In this document: positions 7,465 through 14,346 of the stretch, piece after piece
How the letters are laid out: each line of letters opens with the position of its first letter
Numbering within the stretch: position 1 is the stretch's first letter
NCBI GenBank assembly: GCA_903859415.1
Contig: CAIOMN010000090.1
Coordinates: 1-43,517 of the forward strand
DNA length: 43,517 bases
From: an uncultured Methylococcaceae bacterium
GTDB taxonomy: Bacteria > Pseudomonadota > Gammaproteobacteria > Methylococcales > Methylomonadaceae
Direction of reading: 5' to 3'
Program-made: the position numbers and the translations under genes
Notes under the pieces: generated by a model
Told to the model about the DNA's origin: nothing
Seen by the model: the letters and a program-made list of their open reading frames with translations, nothing else
Database searches by the model: none

Positions 7465-9552
7465 GTGAATGATCTAAATCAATCAATTTCTGTATTGACT
7501 GGGGTCGGTGCTCAAACTAAAAGCCGCTTAGAAAAACTGGGTATCCGTGTTATTCAGGATCTTATTTTTCATCTACCACTAAGATACGAAGATCGGACAC
7601 GTGTTTATCCTATTGCTTCTTTGTCCGCAGGTATGACTGCACTCATTTGTGGTCGTGTCGAATTCGTTGATATTTTGTCTAAAGGCAGAAAAAGTTTAGT
7701 GTGTAGAGTGACAGATGATACTGGCCTTATCACACTAAAATTCTTTCACTTTAGTGCTAATCAACACAATATGCTTAAGCCAGGTACTTTAATCAGTTGT
7801 TTTGCTGAAGTGCGTTATGGTTTTGGTGGTTTGGAAATGGTTCATCCTGATTATCAGATCATTTCTAATCCGGATGCTGAAATTACCGAAGCACGTTTAA
7901 CGCCTGTCTATCCTTTAACCGAGGGACTGAGTCAAGGTACGATAAGAAAAGCTGTCAAACATGCGTTAACACTTTGCTATCATCAGCCGAAGTTATTAAT
8001 CGATTGGATTCCTGAGCAGACTTTAAGACAATATGCTTATCCAACGCTTTCGGAAGCCATAAACACTTTGCATGCGCCTGATGATTCCATTTCTACTGAG
8101 GCACTTCTTAGTGGAAATGTTCCAGCACTTAAAAGACTAGCCTTTGAGGAATTGCTGGCTCATCATTTAAGTCTATGTATTAGCCGAAATAAAACGAAAG
8201 CGTGGCAGGCACCTGTTTTTGGTGGGAGGAATAAATTAGAGCAGGTTGAGCAGTTTCTAAATGCCTTGCCTTTTAAATTCACTGGGGCTCAACAACGTGT
8301 TATTGCAGAGATTGAAGCAGACTGTTGTTTGCCTCAGCCAATGATGCGTCTGATTCAAGGTGATGTCGGTTCAGGTAAAACCGTTGTTGCCGCTTATGCG
8401 GCATTATTGGCATTAACTGCGGGGTATCAAGTCGCAGTGATGGCACCGACAGAATTATTGGCCGAACAGCATAAGCGTAATTTTAGCGCGTGGTTTGAAT
8501 CGTTTCAGGTTAGCGTTGTATTCTTGACGGGGCAAATTAAGGGTAAAGCTCGTAAAGAAATTCTACAAGGTTTAGCTGATGGATCAGTCGATATTATTAT
8601 TGGAACTCATGCATTATTTCAGGAAAGTGTCTTGTTTCATCAACTCGGTCTGGTGATTATTGATGAACAACATCGTTTTGGAGTCAATCAGCGTTTGGCT
8701 TTTAGAGAAAAAGGACAAAAAGGTAATATCAGACCTCACCAATTAGTCATGACAGCCACTCCAATTCCACGAACGTTAGCGATGTTGCAATACTCTGATT
8801 TGGATATTTCTATTATCGATGAGTTACCGCCCGGTAGAAAGCCAATTGTCACGAGTGTTATTCCGTCAGAGCGTCGTCTTGAAGTTATTGAACGAATTAA
8901 CAGTTGGGTAAGCAAAAAACTGCAAGTGTATTGGGTGTGTACTTTAATTGAAGAATCAGAGGTTTTGGAATGTGAGGCTGCAGAGAAAACCGCTGAATTT
9001 TTAACACTGGCACTACCTCAGGTGCGTGTGGCTTTGATTCATGGGCGTATGAAAAGCAGTGAGAAAGAAGCGGTCATGCTGTCGTTTAAGAATCATGAAA
9101 TTGACTTGTTAGTTGCTACCACAGTGATTGAAGTAGGAGTTGACGTGCCGAATGCAGGTTTAATGATTATCGAAAATCCAGAGCGTCTTGGGTTGTCTCA
9201 GTTGCATCAATTACGGGGTAGGGTAGGGCGAGGGGAGGTTGATAGTTATTGCTTGCTAATGTATCAATCCCCCTTATCGGATACAGCACGCCAGCGTTTG
9301 GGTATCTTAAGGGATAGCAATGATGGTTTTGTTATAGCTGAAAAAGATTTGGAGTTACGAGGTCCTGGTGAAGTGATGGGGACACGACAAACCGGTGCTA
9401 TTAACTTTAAAATTGCGGACTTAGCAAGAGATGCTGATTTGCTGCATAATATCCCACGGGTTGGTGAGCAGATTTTTAAGCTATCACCTCAGGCCATACA
9501 GCCCTTATGTGAACGTTGGCTTGGTACATCTACTGAATTTGCAGAGGTTTAG
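7465..9552 (+). CDS. recG: ATP-dependent DNA helicase RecG
   Basis: RecG is a superfamily 2 DNA translocase that remodels stalled replication forks and branched DNA. The 695-aa protein shows an N-terminal wedge/OB domain (about 1-230) and a helicase core. The core has GDVGSGKT (motif I), APTELLAEQ (Ia), DEQHRFGV (II, a DEQH variant typical of RecG), TATPIPRT (III), TVIEVGVDVP (V) and QLRGRVGRG (VI), followed by the TRQTG/TRG-type C-terminus. Length matches E. coli RecG (693 aa). The start used is GTG 7465; no clear Shine-Dalgarno is visible, but conserved family sequence begins about 8 codons later. It is followed in the same frame, 6 bases after the stop, by ubiC. Confidence 0.95.
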   Translation: MNDLNQSISVLTGVGAQTKSRLEKLGIRVIQDLIFHLPLRYEDRTRVYPIASLSAGMTALICGRVEFVDILSKGRKSLVCRVTDDTGLITLKFFHFSANQHNMLKPGTLISCFAEVRYGFGGLEMVHPDYQIISNPDAEITEARLTPVYPLTEGLSQGTIRKAVKHALTLCYHQPKLLIDWIPEQTLRQYAYPTLSEAINTLHAPDDSISTEALLSGNVPALKRLAFEELLAHHLSLCISRNKTKAWQAPVFGGRNKLEQVEQFLNALPFKFTGAQQRVIAEIEADCCLPQPMMRLIQGDVGSGKTVVAAYAALLALTAGYQVAVMAPTELLAEQHKRNFSAWFESFQVSVVFLTGQIKGKARKEILQGLADGSVDIIIGTHALFQESVLFHQLGLVIIDEQHRFGVNQRLAFREKGQKGNIRPHQLVMTATPIPRTLAMLQYSDLDISIIDELPPGRKPIVTSVIPSERRLEVIERINSWVSKKLQVYWVCTLIEESEVLECEAAEKTAEFLTLALPQVRVALIHGRMKSSEKEAVMLSFKNHEIDLLVATTVIEVGVDVPNAGLMIIENPERLGLSQLHQLRGRVGRGEVDSYCLLMYQSPLSDTARQRLGILRDSNDGFVIAEKDLELRGPGEVMGTRQTGAINFKIADLARDADLLHNIPRVGEQIFKLSPQAIQPLCERWLGTSTEFAEV

Positions 9553-9558
9553 CTTAGT

Positions 9559-10122
9559 TTGACTACTCAAAGTGTTTTATTTACCAAAGAACCTTTATGG
9601 CTGGAAAATCGCCAAGGCACACGCCATAAATTACCCATCAATGTTCAATCATGGACTTATGAGTCGGGCTCACTAACACAACGGTTGAGGAATTATTATG
9701 GTTCAGGTGTTGCTGTTAAGATCTTGTTTCATCGTTGGCAAACGCCTTTTCTAAGCGAGCGTCGTTTACTTAAGTTACCTGAACATCATTACAGTTTGAT
9801 ACGTGAGGTTTTGTTGCATGTGAATGATAAGCCATTGATATTGGCAAGAACTATTATCCCTTCAGCCACTATTAAAACCGCAAAAAGCAATTTATCCAAA
9901 TTAGGTACTCGTCCATTAGGGGAAGTTATTTTTTCTTATCCTAAGTTAGAGCGTATAGCGATGGATGTAACTTTAATTGATCTTCCGACTTGGACGCCAT
10001 CGATCATTGAGCAAGAATGGGTCATAAAGCCAATTTGGGGTCGTCGAACAATTTACGCGATTGAACAAAAGAGAATGCTGGTCAGTGAGTTCTTTTTGCC
10101 AGAGATAATACAGAGCTTATAG
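9559..10122 (+). CDS. ubiC: Chorismate pyruvate-lyase UbiC
   Basis: UbiC removes pyruvate from chorismate to give 4-hydroxybenzoate, the committed precursor of ubiquinone. The 187-aa protein has the family markers EPLWLENR near the start, WTYESGSLTQRLR, LIREVLLHV, LARTIIPSATI, LGTRPLGEVIF and a C-terminal RRTIYAI...LVSEFFLPEI. The arginine and glutamate that bind chorismate and the product fall in the REV, LGE and SEFFLP segments. The start is most likely TTG 9559: it is the first start codon after the recG stop, in the same frame, with GAGG at 9544-9547. Translation is therefore probably coupled to recG. A rare start codon would keep its level low. Confidence 0.88.
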   Translation: MTTQSVLFTKEPLWLENRQGTRHKLPINVQSWTYESGSLTQRLRNYYGSGVAVKILFHRWQTPFLSERRLLKLPEHHYSLIREVLLHVNDKPLILARTIIPSATIKTAKSNLSKLGTRPLGEVIFSYPKLERIAMDVTLIDLPTWTPSIIEQEWVIKPIWGRRTIYAIEQKRMLVSEFFLPEIIQSL

Positions 10123-10243
10123 GCTATCGACTTAGTTTTTGGGCCTGATTTGTTTAATACCCTGATAATGTCAGAGTAAGAGGCAGTGAGCATTAAGATA
10201 AATATTAAAATTAATTTACCTTGATAAGATAATTGCCCAAAAA

Positions 10244-10254
10244 TGTTATATAAT
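10244..10254 (+). promoter_or_regulatory. Extended -10 promoter of tRNA-Lys
   Basis: TGTTATATAAT combines an extended -10 TG with overlapping TATATA and TATAAT boxes, 13 bases before the tRNA and followed by a C-rich start region. TTGATA at 10221-10226 may serve as a distant -35 element, but the spacing is not ideal. Confidence 0.45.
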
Positions 10255-10267
10255 CCTCCAGATAAGA

Positions 10268-10343
10268 GGGGTGTTAGCTCAGTTGGTAGAGCAGTGGACT
10301 CTTAATCCATAGGTCCCGAGTTCGAGCCTCGGACGCCCCACCA
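10268..10343 (+). tRNA. tRNA-Lys, anticodon CTT
   Basis: The 76-base cloverleaf folds completely: acceptor GGGGTGT with ACGCCCC, discriminator A and encoded CCA (10341-10343); D-arm GCTC/GAGC; anticodon loop CTCTTAA with anticodon CTT; T-arm with TTCGAGC. It would decode AAG lysine codons. Its 3' part is repeated at 11677-11720, marking it as the target of an integrative element. Confidence 0.93.
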
Positions 10344-10433
10344 AATAAATCAAAGGCTTAGAGTAAAATCTAGGCCTTTTTTATTGTCTGAAAATAAAAA
10401 TGTCCCAATTTTGTTCCATTTCAAAATAAATCA
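10298..10433 (+). repeat. Direct repeat copy 1 (attL-like), tRNA 3' part plus terminator
   Basis: These 136 bases match 11677-11812 without gaps and with only about ten mismatches, at a constant offset of 1379. The repeat starts in the tRNA anticodon arm, covers the whole T-arm and acceptor 3' strand, the terminator and about 50 bases beyond. Here it is continuous with a complete tRNA. The following stretch, 10434-10710, is AT-rich and shows no supported gene. Confidence 0.85.
10352..10382 (+). terminator. Intrinsic terminator of tRNA-Lys
   Basis: AAAGGCTTAGA (10352-10362) pairs with TCTAGGCCTTT (10369-10379) with one G-T wobble around a 6-base loop, followed by a run of T. It begins 8 bases after the tRNA CCA end. 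A second version of this hairpin, with a perfect stem, is found in the downstream repeat at 11731-11761. Confidence 0.85.
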
Positions 10434-10710
10434 CCGCAACACTTGCCGACAATACAGGCATAAAAAGCTTATAACTTACTTAGCTTCCCTTAACACTGTA
10501 AAACAGCCTAGAATATTTGCCAGTTTTATCTTCTGTTTAGCTAAGTCTATTGTTAGTAATATCTTATAATATCAAAAAGATATTAAATTTAGCTGGAAAA
10601 ATTAGATGCTCTTTTTTGCTAAAACTGATCACTTTTCAACGCTCTTTTACACTCCTAGTTTTATAATATTTAGTTTGCGACTGTTTATGTCGCTTAAAAT
10701 ATATCAATGC

Positions 10711-11139
10711 TTAATCACGTGGGGTTGATTTTAAAGAGCTCTGGTGAAGCCCGACAATTCTTTGTGTGATTTGCTGATATAAAGCGGGCGGCAAAAAACC
10801 GAAGTCGTATTTATCGAGTGTTTTGGAGATGGGCCGTAAATCATATCCCGGCCATTGGAATTGATTAAAATCATCCAGAATTATCCATGAGCGCTCTGCA
10901 TCTAAACCTAAGTGTTGTTTTACCTTAGGTGGAATTTCAATGGCGGCATTAAGATTTTTAGGTGGTGTATGAGTAATGGGTGCGACAGTGACAATCTGTT
11001 CGGCCTCATTTTTTTCGACTACCAGTATTATGGCACAAGGTCTGTTCTTTAGGCCTTCTAATTGTCCGGCTTTATACTCGTTTTGCCATAAATAAGAATA
11101 TGAAATAACAAGGCCATTTTCAGGCTTAGGATAGGGCAT
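10711..11139 (-). CDS. PemK/MazF-like type II toxin
   Basis: A 142-aa protein of the PemK/MazF-like plasmid-maintenance toxin group, whose members are typically mRNA endoribonucleases. The order of conserved stretches fits: ISYSYLWQNEYKAGQLEG, then NRPCAIILVV, VAPITHTPP, AIEIPPKVKQHLGL, ERSWIILDDFNQF and WPGYDLRPI, ending in a basic tail. These strands match the SH3-like barrel of MazF proteins with a longer C-terminus. It begins 7 bases after the antitoxin stop, in the normal antitoxin-first order, so both are expressed from the operator-bearing promoter upstream of the antitoxin. Toxicity and cleavage sequence cannot be read from here. It is the only cargo of the tRNA-Lys-flanked element. 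Confidence 0.82.
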   Translation of the reverse strand: MPYPKPENGLVISYSYLWQNEYKAGQLEGLKNRPCAIILVVEKNEAEQIVTVAPITHTPPKNLNAAIEIPPKVKQHLGLDAERSWIILDDFNQFQWPGYDLRPISKTLDKYDFGFLPPALYQQITQRIVGLHQSSLKSTPRD

Positions 11140-11146
11140 TACAAAT

Positions 11147-11410
11147 CTAATCCATCAAACTATTTAAATGATCATGCTCGTCACTCATTTTTGCTTGGGC
11201 AATGGCTGCTATCGTGCCTGAAGGTAATTCAGTCACATCGTAAGCTTGTCTGGAGCGTGATTTAAGCAACAGATATTCGCTATATTCATGTTCAGACACA
11301 AAATAACCACTGGTTCGACCATGGCTGGTAATAGCAATAGACTGGCGTTGAACTTGCTCTTTGTATTGACCAAAATGTTTAACAAATTCACTAGCTGTTA
11401 CCTGTAGCAT
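11147..11410 (-). CDS. Phd/YefM-type antitoxin
   Basis: An 87-aa antitoxin-like protein. The N-terminal half (MLQVTASEFVKHFGQYKEQ, then ITSHGRTSGYFVSEHEYSEYL) matches Phd/YefM antitoxins, which dimerise, bind their own operator and use the C-terminus to wrap the toxin. I chose ATG 11410 because it has AGGA 9 bases upstream and begins at the conserved domain; a longer frame to 11473 would read through the operator palindrome. The C-terminal part (residues about 50-87) is acidic and probably unstructured, as expected for a toxin-binding tail. The toxin gene follows after 7 bases. Confidence 0.8.
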   Translation of the reverse strand: MLQVTASEFVKHFGQYKEQVQRQSIAITSHGRTSGYFVSEHEYSEYLLLKSRSRQAYDVTELPSGTIAAIAQAKMSDEHDHLNSLMD

Positions 11411-11429
11411 AATTGTATTTCCTATTATT

Positions 11430-11464
11430 TTCCGTAAATTATGCAATTTACGTAGTTTACGGAA
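11430..11464 (-). promoter_or_regulatory. Operator palindrome of the toxin-antitoxin operon
   Basis: TTCCGTAAA (11430-11438) and TTTACGGAA (11456-11464) are perfect inverted repeats. A third AATTTACGT half-site lies between them, so there are three CGTAAA-type half-sites in 35 bases, about 20 bases before the antitoxin start. This is the usual place for antitoxin or toxin-antitoxin complex binding. Confidence 0.7.
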
Positions 11465-11552
11465 AGTTGTCAATATGATGATTTATACTTATTGATGTCT
11501 CTCTGTTAGATTTGTATATCTTCTTTGTTTGGATCAATTACTAGAGAACGGC

Positions 11553-11635
11553 GTGTAGTAAATTTGTCACTACGCTACACTGGTATTGGCGTAGAGTGTA
11601 GTAAATATGTAGTAGGTTATGACTTGGCGAGTCAT
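11553..11635 (+). promoter_or_regulatory. Candidate integrase arm sites beside the right attachment repeat
   Basis: A 15-base direct repeat occurs twice: GTGTAGTAAATTTGT (11553-11567) and GTGTAGTAAATATGT (11596-11610). An inverted GTGTAG half lies at 11575-11580. A small hairpin, ATGACT/AGTCAT, sits at 11619-11635. They lie 67-124 bases inside the right repeat, where arm-type sites of tyrosine integrases are normally found. Confidence 0.5.
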
Positions 11636-11676
11636 GCAAGTTATTGATTATTAAAGTTGTATATTTTGAGTGCTGT

Positions 11677-11812
11677 ACTCTTAATCCATGGGTCCCGAGT
11701 TCGAGCCTCGGACGCCCCACCAAGTAAATCAAAGGCTTATAGTTAAATATAAGCCTTTTTTATTGTCTGAAAATAAAAGTGTCCCAATTTTGTCCCATTT
11801 CAAAATAAATCA
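11677..11812 (+). repeat. Direct repeat copy 2 (attR-like), truncated tRNA-Lys and terminator
   Basis: This copy repeats the tRNA from inside the anticodon arm through CCA (11677-11722), the terminator (11731-11761) and the following about 50 bases. The 5' part of the tRNA is missing, so it is not a functional tRNA. The terminator stem differs from copy 1 at paired positions that remain paired. Confidence 0.85.
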
Positions 11813-11982
11813 TCATAATAAACCACAATCCTTGCTAAAATTTCAGTCGAAAAAAGTCCACTAACAATCAGCATTGTTTTATTACTCCGAAAAATAAAAT
11901 ACAAATACCAAAAATTAATTTATAGTTCATAAGTTTGAAAAAAATAGGATAGTATTGCTTATTTATATTATTTGGAGAGGGT

Positions 11983-12390
11983 ATGCAAAGTTACGTTATT
12001 TCTATACCAAAAGGCACTCTATTCTGTAATGCAACTGGCTCTTCGCAAGATACGAGGAAGTCTAACTGGATAAAATATTGGAAAGATTATTCAGGTCATC
12101 GAGGAAGCTATGATATCAAATGTTGCTCAGCAGGCTGTGGGAATCAAGCTAAATATGGTGGGCATGTTTATTTTCGTTCAAATGAAATAAATTTGAGCAG
12201 GTATCTTTGTATAATTCCTATTTGTAAGACCTGTAATGATGATAAAGACTGTAACTATAACAAAGCAGGTAATAATTTATGGTTTGTACTAAGACGGAAT
12301 ATTAATGCCTTACAACTACCATATCTAGGCAAAAGACCAACTAGTGCAGATGAGTGGAAAGAACTTTATGGTAATTTGCCTCATACATAA
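11983..12390 (+). CDS. HNH-like zinc-binding protein, unknown role
   Basis: A 135-aa protein with a treble-clef-like cysteine pattern: C48-x3-C52 in CCSAGCGNQAKYGGHVYF, then CIIPICKTCN with C81-x2-C84. The arrangement C..C..GGHV..IPxCxxCN is reminiscent of HNH-type nuclease or zinc-finger folds, with His61 in the place of a catalytic histidine and Asn85 following the second knuckle. I cannot assign a named family. GGAGAGGG precedes ATG 11983 at good spacing, so expression is plausible. It lies directly outside the tRNA repeat and just before IS debris, in accessory DNA, and could be the remaining cargo of a larger island. A nuclease role is inference. Confidence 0.6.
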   Translation: MQSYVISIPKGTLFCNATGSSQDTRKSNWIKYWKDYSGHRGSYDIKCCSAGCGNQAKYGGHVYFRSNEINLSRYLCIIPICKTCNDDKDCNYNKAGNNLWFVLRRNINALQLPYLGKRPTSADEWKELYGNLPHT

Positions 12391-12449
12391 ATCTAACTAA
12401 CTGAAGGCATTACTGCTTGGTTAATTTGTATAAAAATGGGTCAATTTAA

Positions 12450-12875
12450 TTACAAATTTTGCTTACGATAACAAGCATCACCTGAGAAAGCTTCGAGTGA
12501 CGGATATTTATCGGCAGCCCCTTCCAACACCTCGTTCTTCGCTGGGATACTGGGTTGTAACACTTTGCGCATCAATAATACCGTAACTGGGGCATGTCCT
12601 GCGCCCAGTTTTTTGCCGATGAAAGGCCGTTAAACGACCCTGGCACTTTTCCCATATGCCACATTTGTTCCACCTAAAATGATAGTATACAGTTTGCCAG
12701 GGCGGAAAATCATTTGGCATCAACCGCCACTGAAACCACATATTAACAATATACAGAATAGCGTCAATAATGGTTTTTTGGAATGCTTAAGTCCACTTCC
12801 GTGTTTGCTTGCGGGGTCAAAATACACATTTATTAGGTACCACTCTGCATCACTTAGGTCACTTCTGTACGCCAT
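12450..12875 (-). pseudogene. Degenerate IS5-family transposase
   Basis: The minus strand holds transposase pieces in different frames. The N-terminal piece begins at ATG 12875 (MAYRSDLSDAEW...YFDPASKHG). The middle is in another frame, from about 12741 (WRLMPNDFPPWQTVYYHFRW, then PSYGIIDAQSV). The last piece (AADKYPSLEAFSGDACYR) ends at 12450 after an internal loss of the DDE region. These are typical IS5-family phrases. At least two frameshifts and a deletion make it non-functional. The stretch on either side, to 12391 and 12904, shows no gene. Confidence 0.85.
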
Positions 12876-12904
12876 TTCTCGCTTGCCGTCATAATTCCTT
12901 GATT

Positions 12905-13031
12905 TTAACAGAAAGCATTTTGCCAGAAAGCTTCTGAAGGTGTTTTAAGTTTTCCAGCATGTGCGTAACCACCTGCATCTACAACGGCAAGCAAGCTACG
13001 CCATTGTTCAATGGGTAATTTGAAATGTCAT
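12905..13031 (-). pseudogene. N-terminal fragment of a LysR-family regulator
   Basis: Reading the minus strand, a frame contains KLPIEQWRSLLAVVDAGGYA, the start of a LysR-type winged helix (compare the usual IEQWR...VVDAGGFAxAA). An ATG at 13031 is separated from this frame by a single extra A, so even the start is frameshifted, and the similarity ends after about 25 codons where IS-related DNA begins. It is transcribed away from the YceI-flavodoxin-pirin-DODA operon, the usual position of a LysR activator for such operons. The remainder of the gene is not found in the window. From 13032 to 13175 lies the operon leader with no other gene. Confidence 0.6.
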
Positions 13032-13175
13032 CTAAACCTATCTAATTATTAGACCATTAATAGTAGATTATTATACTTTTTTATCGTCTCAATAAGAAGT
13101 TTAATAGCCCCACTTTCAATGCTACAGAGAACTACCATGAAATACGAACCACAACTTAACTCAAGGAACCATACC

Positions 13176-13742
13176 ATGAAACGCATTACCTTTTTGATCC
13201 TGGTAGCTGCTATTTCAACCCCAGTCCTTGCTGCACAGGAAACGTATGTTATCGACAATACCCATACCTATCCACGGTTTTCCTACAGCCACTTTGGTTT
13301 CTCGACGCAATTAAGCCGCTTCGACAAAACCTCTGGTAATATCGTCATTGATCGCGAGGCGAAAATAGGTTCTGTTAGCGTCACTATTGACACTACTTCG
13401 GTTGATACCGGTTATCCTTTGTTCAACGAACATATACAGGCTGATGACTTTCTGAATACGGCAAAGTATCCAACCGCTAACTTTACCTCCAGCAAAGTCA
13501 ATTTCGAAGGCGATAAGGTTTCGTCAGTCGATGGAACCCTTACTCTAAAAGGCATCAGCAATCCAGTAACACTGACGCTGACCTCTTTTCAGTGCATGCC
13601 ACATCCGATGCTTAAAAAGGATGCCTGTGGAGCCAATGCAACAGCCGTTGTTAAGCGTACGGATTTCAACATGGGCAAATATGCACCCAATGTGGGTGAC
13701 GAGGTGACGTTGACTATTTCTGTTGAAGCGGTTAAAAAATAA
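13176..13742 (+). CDS. YceI-family periplasmic protein
   Basis: A 188-aa exported protein with a Sec signal peptide (MKRITFLILVAAISTPVLA, cleavage before AQ). The mature part is a YceI domain, an extended lipocalin-like barrel that in known structures binds polyisoprenoid or quinone-like lipids. Conserved phrases are YVIDNTHTYPRFSYSHFG, FDKTSGNIVID, HIQADDFLNTAKYPTANF and DGTLTLKGISNPVTL. ATG 13176 has AAGGA 8 bases upstream and starts at the signal peptide; an ATG frame 57 bases earlier gives no signal sequence. It is first in a four-gene plus-strand cluster with flavodoxin, pirin and DODA genes, a grouping linked to quinone and aromatic redox stress. Confidence 0.9.
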   Translation: MKRITFLILVAAISTPVLAAQETYVIDNTHTYPRFSYSHFGFSTQLSRFDKTSGNIVIDREAKIGSVSVTIDTTSVDTGYPLFNEHIQADDFLNTAKYPTANFTSSKVNFEGDKVSSVDGTLTLKGISNPVTLTLTSFQCMPHPMLKKDACGANATAVVKRTDFNMGKYAPNVGDEVTLTISVEAVKK

Positions 13743-13775
13743 ATTTTTTGCGTTTAAATATTCCAGGAGAACAAC

Positions 13776-14333
13776 ATGACTAAAGTCGCAGTAGTATTCC
13801 ATAGTGGTTACGGCCATACTGTTAAACAAGCCGAAGCAGTGGCACAAGGCGCTAAGGGTGAGTTAATAGCCATTGATGCAGAGGGCAATATTACCGAAGC
13901 ACAATGGGCTAGCTTGAGTGCAGCCGACGCTATCATCTTCGGTTCCCCAACCTATATGGGAACTGTCAGTTGGCAATTTAAGAAGTTCGCCGATGCGTCC
14001 TCTAAGCCTTGGTTTAGCCAGCAATGGAAAGATAAAATATTTGGTGGATTTACTAATTCTGCCACCATGAATGGCGATAAGCATTCTACTCTGCATTATT
14101 TCTTTACCCTGGCTATGCAACATTCAGGGGTCTGGGTTGGAACAGGTCTAATGCCATCCAATAATAAAGCAGCTCAGCGTGATGATGTGAACTACGTCGG
14201 TTCTTTTGTGGGAGCTATGATGCAAACCCCATCTGATGCTAGCCCAGATGAAGTCAATGGAGGCGATTTGGAGACAGCTAGATTGTATGGTGCGCGTGTT
14301 GCACAAGTTGCAAGTAAATTTAAAGGTAACTGA
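13776..14333 (+). CDS. Flavodoxin-like NAD(P)H:quinone oxidoreductase (WrbA-related)
   Basis: A 185-aa FMN-binding flavodoxin-fold protein. VVFHSGYGHTVKQAEAVAQGA forms the phosphate-binding first loop, and GSPTYMGTVSWQFKKFAD the loop that covers the isoalloxazine ring. FGGFTNSATMNGDKHSTL matches the NAD(P)H:quinone oxidoreductase group that includes WrbA. Such enzymes reduce quinones by two electrons, avoiding semiquinone formation. It starts 33 bases after the YceI gene with AGGAGA just upstream, and is followed 13 bases later by the pirin gene. The company of pirin and an extradiol dioxygenase supports a role in handling aromatic or quinone compounds; the actual substrate is unknown. Confidence 0.88.
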   Translation: MTKVAVVFHSGYGHTVKQAEAVAQGAKGELIAIDAEGNITEAQWASLSAADAIIFGSPTYMGTVSWQFKKFADASSKPWFSQQWKDKIFGGFTNSATMNGDKHSTLHYFFTLAMQHSGVWVGTGLMPSNNKAAQRDDVNYVGSFVGAMMQTPSDASPDEVNGGDLETARLYGARVAQVASKFKGN

Positions 14334-14346
14334 TTAGAGAAGCACT

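Larger units (their letters stand above)
10298..11812. mobile_element. Minimal tRNA-Lys-integrated element remnant carrying a toxin-antitoxin pair
   Basis: The segment between two 136-bp direct repeats carries only one identifiable locus, a PemK/MazF-type toxin with its Phd-type antitoxin. Repetition of a tRNA 3' end is the hallmark of integration by a tyrosine recombinase. Short direct and inverted repeats next to the right copy look like integrase arm sites. No integrase gene is present, so it is either a deletion remnant held by the toxin-antitoxin pair or an element mobilised in trans. Confidence 0.65.

Noticed and set aside
10384-10569. Plus-strand ORF of 61 aa after the tRNA terminator
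   Set aside because: Composition is that of translated AT-rich spacer, with no ribosome site and no family resemblance; part of it lies inside the attachment repeat.
11677-11722. Second tRNA-Lys gene
   Set aside because: The D-arm, 5' acceptor strand and part of the anticodon stem are missing, so it is only a repeat of the 3' part.
11541-11732. Minus-strand ORF of 63 aa starting MIYLVGRPRLELGTHGLR
   Set aside because: The GRPRLELGTHG stretch is the antisense translation of the tRNA-Lys T-arm and acceptor in the right repeat, a familiar annotation artefact.
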